Assembly: GCF_024171765.1 (NCBI RefSeq)
Contig: NZ_JAMTCI010000001.1
Coordinates: 558,001-622,000 of the forward strand
Length of the DNA stretch: 64,000 bases
From: Williamsia deligens
GTDB lineage: Bacteria; Actinomycetota; Actinomycetes; Mycobacteriales; Mycobacteriaceae
Reading direction: 5' to 3'
Shown here: in pieces, positions 60,626 to 64,000 of the stretch
Layout: each line of letters begins with the position of its first letter
Position numbering within the stretch: position 1 is the stretch's first letter
Position numbers and translations under genes: made by a program
The notes under the pieces: generated by a model
What the model saw: only the letters and a program-made list of their open reading frames with translations
What the model was told of the DNA's origin: nothing
Database searches by the model: none

Positions 60626-62304
60626 GACCCACCACCTCGCAGCACACCGGGGATACGCGCGACCATGATCGCACCGCCGAGCGGGTTCTCCGGTCCGACG
60701 GCCCCGCCCGGGTCGCCGATCACCACGTCCCCGCCGTGCCCGCGCGCGGACTGCCGGGACAGCGCCAGGCCCATCCCCCGACCGCCCGGCACCGTGGGGT
60801 CGGCGTGGGACGTCACACCCTCGGTGAACACCGACTGCGGGTCGTCGGCGATCACGGCATCCTGTCCCAGTCGCAGGCCGCCGATGCCGTCGCCGCTGTC
60901 GGCCACGGTGATCAGCACGGTGTCCCCCTCGGCGACGATCTCGACCTCGACGACCCGCGGCTCGCGGGTACCGATCCGCGCCGCGTCGATCGCGTTGTCG
61001 ACCAGGTTCCCCAGGATGGTGATGACGTCGACCGGGCTGATGAGATCGCCGTCGATCCACGTCTGCGGCCCGAGGGTCAGCGTCACACCATGCTCCCGCG
61101 CGGCAGCGGCCTTCGCGTCGAGGAACGCGTGCAGATGCGGCTCGGACACGTTGTCGAGCCCGGGGAGCGCGATCGCGAAACGCCCTGTGCCCGAGACCTC
61201 GTCGAGGTAGTCGAGGGCGGCGTCCGCCCGGCCCTGGCGGATCAGGCCGGACACCACGTGGATCCGATTGGCCGACTCGTGCCGCTGCGCACGCAACGCG
61301 TCGGTCATCGCCTTGATCGACGCGACCTCGCGCGTCAGACCCTCGACGTCCGTGCGGTCGACGACGGACACCACCAGGCCGAGGTCACGGCCGTCGCGCC
61401 GCACCGGTCGCGACGAGACCAGGACGATGCGATCGCCGACGGCGGCGGCGCGAGCGGCCTCGACCGGCTCGCGCGCGACCTCCAACACACGCGGGGTCAG
61501 ACCGATCTCCTCCACGCGGTCACCGACACCGCCGCGCAAGGCCAGCAGTTCGCGCGCCCGGTCGTTGACGACGCGGACCACGCCGCGGGGGTCTACACCC
61601 AGCACGCCGTCGCCGACCGAGTGCAGCACCGCCTCCTGCTCGCGGACCAGCTCCGAGAGCTGGTCCGGCTCGAGACCGAGGGTGAGCCGACGCCACCGTC
61701 GGGCCAACAGGACCGAGCCGATCACCCCGACCGCCAGGGCGCCCACGGCGATACCTGTCGTCGTCAACAGATCGTCCCGGATGTCGCGGCGGACCCGTTC
61801 GGTCGAGATGCCGACGCTGACGAGTCCGACGACCCGACCGTCGTCGGCATAGATCGGGGTCTTGGCCCGCACCGACTCCCCCAGGGTGCCGCGTTCGGTC
61901 GCGAGATCCTCACGGCCGCCCAGTGCCTGGCGCGGATCCGTGCTGAGCCTGCCCCCGATCTGGTCCGGCTCGGGATGGGCCAGTCGGATGCCCCGGTCGT
62001 TGGCGACGACGACGAACAGTGCACCGGTCCGGGCGGCGATGGTCTGCGACTGGCGTTGCAACGCAGAGGTTTCGAGCGCGGCACGTGTCGGCACCAGGGG
62101 CGACGCCGCATCCGCCGAGTACCGCGTGGTCTCCTCGCGGACCTGCGGATCGCTCGCCACCGATCGGGCGATGGCGAGCGCGCGTTGCGCGTACTCGTCA
62201 CGCAGGCGCTCACCGGATCCGGCGACGAGGACACCGAAACCGACACCGAGGCTGAGCAGGATGACGACGATCTGCAGGAGGAGGACCTGGGTGCGCAGCT
62301 TCAT
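60622..62304 (-). CDS. CitA/DcuS-type sensor histidine kinase
   Basis: A 560-residue membrane kinase. N-terminal helix (TQVLLLQIVVILLSLGVGFGV), an extracytoplasmic PAS/Cache-like sensor (about 35-180), second membrane helix (TTTGIAVGALAVGVIGSVLLAR), a cytoplasmic PAS domain (LHSVGDGVLGVDPRGVVRVVN) and the kinase: H-box RHESANRIHVVSGLI, N-box NLVDNAIDAAR, G1 VADSGDGI and G2 GGRGMGLALSR. This is the CitA/DcuS plan, which senses citrate or C4-dicarboxylates outside the cell. I use ATG 62304 (MKLRTQVLLL). It is translationally coupled to the regulator, and lies downstream of the transporter. Confidence 0.9.
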   Translation of the reverse strand: MKLRTQVLLLQIVVILLSLGVGFGVLVAGSGERLRDEYAQRALAIARSVASDPQVREETTRYSADAASPLVPTRAALETSALQRQSQTIAARTGALFVVVANDRGIRLAHPEPDQIGGRLSTDPRQALGGREDLATERGTLGESVRAKTPIYADDGRVVGLVSVGISTERVRRDIRDDLLTTTGIAVGALAVGVIGSVLLARRWRRLTLGLEPDQLSELVREQEAVLHSVGDGVLGVDPRGVVRVVNDRARELLALRGGVGDRVEEIGLTPRVLEVAREPVEAARAAAVGDRIVLVSSRPVRRDGRDLGLVVSVVDRTDVEGLTREVASIKAMTDALRAQRHESANRIHVVSGLIRQGRADAALDYLDEVSGTGRFAIALPGLDNVSEPHLHAFLDAKAAAAREHGVTLTLGPQTWIDGDLISPVDVITILGNLVDNAIDAARIGTREPRVVEVEIVAEGDTVLITVADSGDGIGGLRLGQDAVIADDPQSVFTEGVTSHADPTVPGGRGMGLALSRQSARGHGGDVVIGDPGGAVGPENPLGGAIMVARIPGVLRGGGS

Positions 62305-62352
62305 CCGCGTCGACCAGGGATGACGCGATCGGCGACCACCCGACAACAGTAG

Positions 62353-62390
62353 GCATCCGCCGGACCGCGATGTCGCGATCCGGCGGATGC
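62353..62390 (-). terminator. Hairpin after CitMHS gene
   Basis: An 18-bp near-perfect stem (62353-62370 with 62373-62390, one mismatch) lies 30 bp after the transporter stop and 49 bp before the kinase start on the minus strand. It separates the transporter and two-component transcripts, at least partly. No U-run. Confidence 0.65.
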
Positions 62391-62419
62391 CGTGTGGGGC
62401 TGCGTCGGTCACCGACCGG

Positions 62420-63859
62420 TCAGAACGGGATCGATCCGACGAGGACACCGACACCGAGCATGGCCACCGAGACCAGGCACGCCCGCCAGAGGACCTTCTT
62501 GTGGTGATCCGCCAGGGACACCCCGGCGAGCGCGACCAGCAGCAGGATCGCGGGCACCAGCGGGCTCTGCATGTGCACCGGCTGACCGGTGATGGATGCC
62601 CGCGCCACCTCGGCCGGGTCGATGCCGTACTTCTGGGCGGTCTCCGAGAGCACCGGCAGCATGCCGAAGTAGAAGGCGTCGTTGGTCATGAAGAACGTGA
62701 ACGGGATCGACAACAGGCCGATCACGATGGCCAGGTGCGGGCCGAGGAAGGTCGGCAGGATGCTGGTGAGCCAGTCCGCGATCGCCTCGACCATGCCGCT
62801 GCCGGACAGCACCCCGGTCAGCACCGCGGCGGCCAGGACCATGGACACGACGGCCACGATCGACGACGAGTGCCGGGTGATGGCGGCCGACTGCTCGCTG
62901 ACCTTGGGGAAGTTGACCACCAGGGCGATTCCCGCCGCGATCATGAACAGCACGGGGATCGCGACGACGTCCATCCCGAGCACCGCCAGCAGGCCGATGG
63001 TGAGAGCGGCGTTGAACCACAGCAGCTTCGGGCGCAACGTGGGGCGGTTCGGGTCGAGCGCACCGTCGGTGAAGGTCGGACGGGGCTTCTCGTCGGTCGA
63101 GTCGTCCGAGTCGTCGAGGGAGATGTCGGCCGATCCCGACGGACGGCGCGGCGGGACGGTACCGGTGCCCGGCCCGTCGAGAACGGCGACACCGGAACCG
63201 GATCCACCACCGACACCGGCGAGCACAGACTCGCGGATCTCGATCTTGCCGATGCGACGACGCTCCAGCACACCGAGGTGGTAGGCGAACAGCAGCACGA
63301 TCACCAGGCCGACGACGAGCGACGGGATCATCGGGACGAAGACGTCCGACGGCGACACCTTGAGCGCCGCGGCGGCGCGGGCGGTGGGGCCGCCCCACGG
63401 GAGGATGTTCATCGTCGCGTTCGACAGGCCGGCGACGACCGTGAGGACGATCGGGCTGACACCCAGCTTGAGGTAGAGCGGCAGCAACGCCGACGTCGTG
63501 ATGATGAACGTCGTCGACCCGTCGCCGTCGAGGGAGACGATCATCGCGAGCACCGCGGTGCCGACGACGAGCTTCGCGGGATCGTCGCGGACGAGTTTGA
63601 CGACGCCGCGGACCACCGGGTCGAAGAGCCCGACGTCGATCATGATCCCGAAGAACACGATGGCGAAGAAGAGCATCGCCGCCGTCGGGGCCAGGTCCTT
63701 GATCCCGTCGGTCACCATGTCGCTGATGCCCAGCCCGGCGCCGGCGAAGAGGCCGAAGGCCACCGGGACCAGGATGAGCGCGACCACGGGGGTCGCGCGC
63801 TTGGTGATGATGAGGAACATGAAGGTGACCACCATCAGGAGGCCGAGTGCCACAAACAT
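62420..63859 (-). CDS. CitMHS-family citrate:H+/metal symporter
   Basis: A 479-residue transporter of the CitMHS family (ion-transporter superfamily), with about 11-12 helices and a long polar central loop (residues 215-275, rich in Gly, Ser and Asp) between the two halves. Both family repeats contain the substrate loop types GLSNATMNILPWGGPTARAA and FFMTNDAFYFGMLPV. Homologs take up citrate complexed with Mg2+ or Ca2+. ATG 63859 is the natural start. The neighbouring CitA/CitB-type system probably switches it on. The 140 bp upstream has two GTAACCGSCAT repeats. Confidence 0.88.
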   Translation of the reverse strand: MFVALGLLMVVTFMFLIITKRATPVVALILVPVAFGLFAGAGLGISDMVTDGIKDLAPTAAMLFFAIVFFGIMIDVGLFDPVVRGVVKLVRDDPAKLVVGTAVLAMIVSLDGDGSTTFIITTSALLPLYLKLGVSPIVLTVVAGLSNATMNILPWGGPTARAAAALKVSPSDVFVPMIPSLVVGLVIVLLFAYHLGVLERRRIGKIEIRESVLAGVGGGSGSGVAVLDGPGTGTVPPRRPSGSADISLDDSDDSTDEKPRPTFTDGALDPNRPTLRPKLLWFNAALTIGLLAVLGMDVVAIPVLFMIAAGIALVVNFPKVSEQSAAITRHSSSIVAVVSMVLAAAVLTGVLSGSGMVEAIADWLTSILPTFLGPHLAIVIGLLSIPFTFFMTNDAFYFGMLPVLSETAQKYGIDPAEVARASITGQPVHMQSPLVPAILLLVALAGVSLADHHKKVLWRACLVSVAMLGVGVLVGSIPF

Positions 63860-63919
63860 GTCGTTACCGTCGCTTCCGTGAACTGCCGGAGTGATCTCCG
63901 CTACTCACGCAGCCTCGGG

Positions 63920-63960
63920 GTAACCGGCATCACAGTCACGCTTGAGCGCGTAACCGCCAT
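63920..63960. promoter_or_regulatory. Direct repeats upstream of the citrate transporter
   Basis: GTAACCGGCAT (63920-63930) and GTAACCGCCAT (63950-63960) are direct repeats exactly 30 bp apart, about 60-100 bp upstream of the transporter start. Two TTCTGCGC copies follow at 63961 and 63990. They are candidate binding sites for the CitB-type regulator. 63860-64000 otherwise holds only the presumed promoter. Confidence 0.45.
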
Positions 63961-64000
63961 TTCTGCGCGTTTTGCTCACCGCGAGCGGGTTCTGCGCACC

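Overview
The window is GC-rich DNA from an actinobacterium of the order Mycobacteriales (mycolic-acid group, Gordonia/Williamsia-like; the genus cannot be fixed from sequence alone). The reasons are very high GC at third codon positions, a resuscitation-promoting factor, an Eis-type acetyltransferase, a mycothiol-dependent isomerase-family protein, a 13E12-type HNH protein, a GAF-ANTAR regulator and many genes that appear to be transcribed without a leader. Positions 1-30000 follow, in gene content and largely in order, the M. tuberculosis segment Rv0858c-Rv0883c as I remember it: SepH end, DUF2537, SpoU/TrmH methyltransferase, MarR, DUF2530, DUF3027, MFS, DUF2771, cold-shock protein, moaA-moaD, rpfA, moaE-mog-moaC, XPB partner and XPB helicase, DapC-like aminotransferase. 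I see no prophage, insertion sequence, CRISPR array or plasmid functions.

Layout. 1-17400: housekeeping and transport genes (FAD oxidoreductase, RNA methyltransferase, three MFS proteins, Eis, NCS2 purine permease, PAP2 phosphatase, Hsp90-like ATPase, DUF3027). 17400-23200: cold-shock protein and molybdopterin genes around an rpfA-like gene; the rpfA leader has a perfect CRP-type site and a c-di-AMP (ydaO-type) riboswitch, and the gene ends in a strong terminator. 23200-30060: XPB helicase with its partner, two paralogous secreted/anchored proteins and an aminotransferase. 30100-39990: an AlkB-like oxygenase, SDR and PLP dehydratase (divergent), a luciferase-like monooxygenase, a membrane guanylate/adenylate cyclase divergent from a TetR, YceI, an NmrA-like protein divergent from a second TetR, NUDIX, and GAF-ANTAR.

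40088-47554 is a divergent seven-gene glycan island: four glycosyltransferases on the minus strand, a WcbI-like protein and two glycosyltransferases on the plus strand, each arm joined by 4-nt stop/start overlaps. 47560-55280 holds a zinc dehydrogenase, a spore-photoproduct-lyase-like radical SAM protein, an MBL hydrolase, a three-piece gene that looks like a broken fusion, a DJ-1/PfpI protein, and a 13E12 HNH gene flanked by matching palindromes. 55400-59300 carries a RelA/SpoT-domain synthetase, tRNAs Phe, Asp, Glu and Lys, and a TetR-controlled efflux pump. 59400-64000 has a small secreted protein made of 11-residue repeats, then a CitA/CitB-type two-component system next to its probable target, a CitMHS citrate transporter.

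Two themes run through the window. First, about twenty genes have a -10-like hexamer (TANNNT or NANNNT) ending 6-7 nt before the start codon, the signature of leaderless mRNAs; I used it to choose starts. Second, several regulators sit beside clear inverted repeats (two boxes for the cyclase/TetR pair, two for the efflux/TetR pair, one or more for the NmrA/TetR pair), and the same GGACC-type palindrome occurs upstream of both the luciferase-like and YceI genes.
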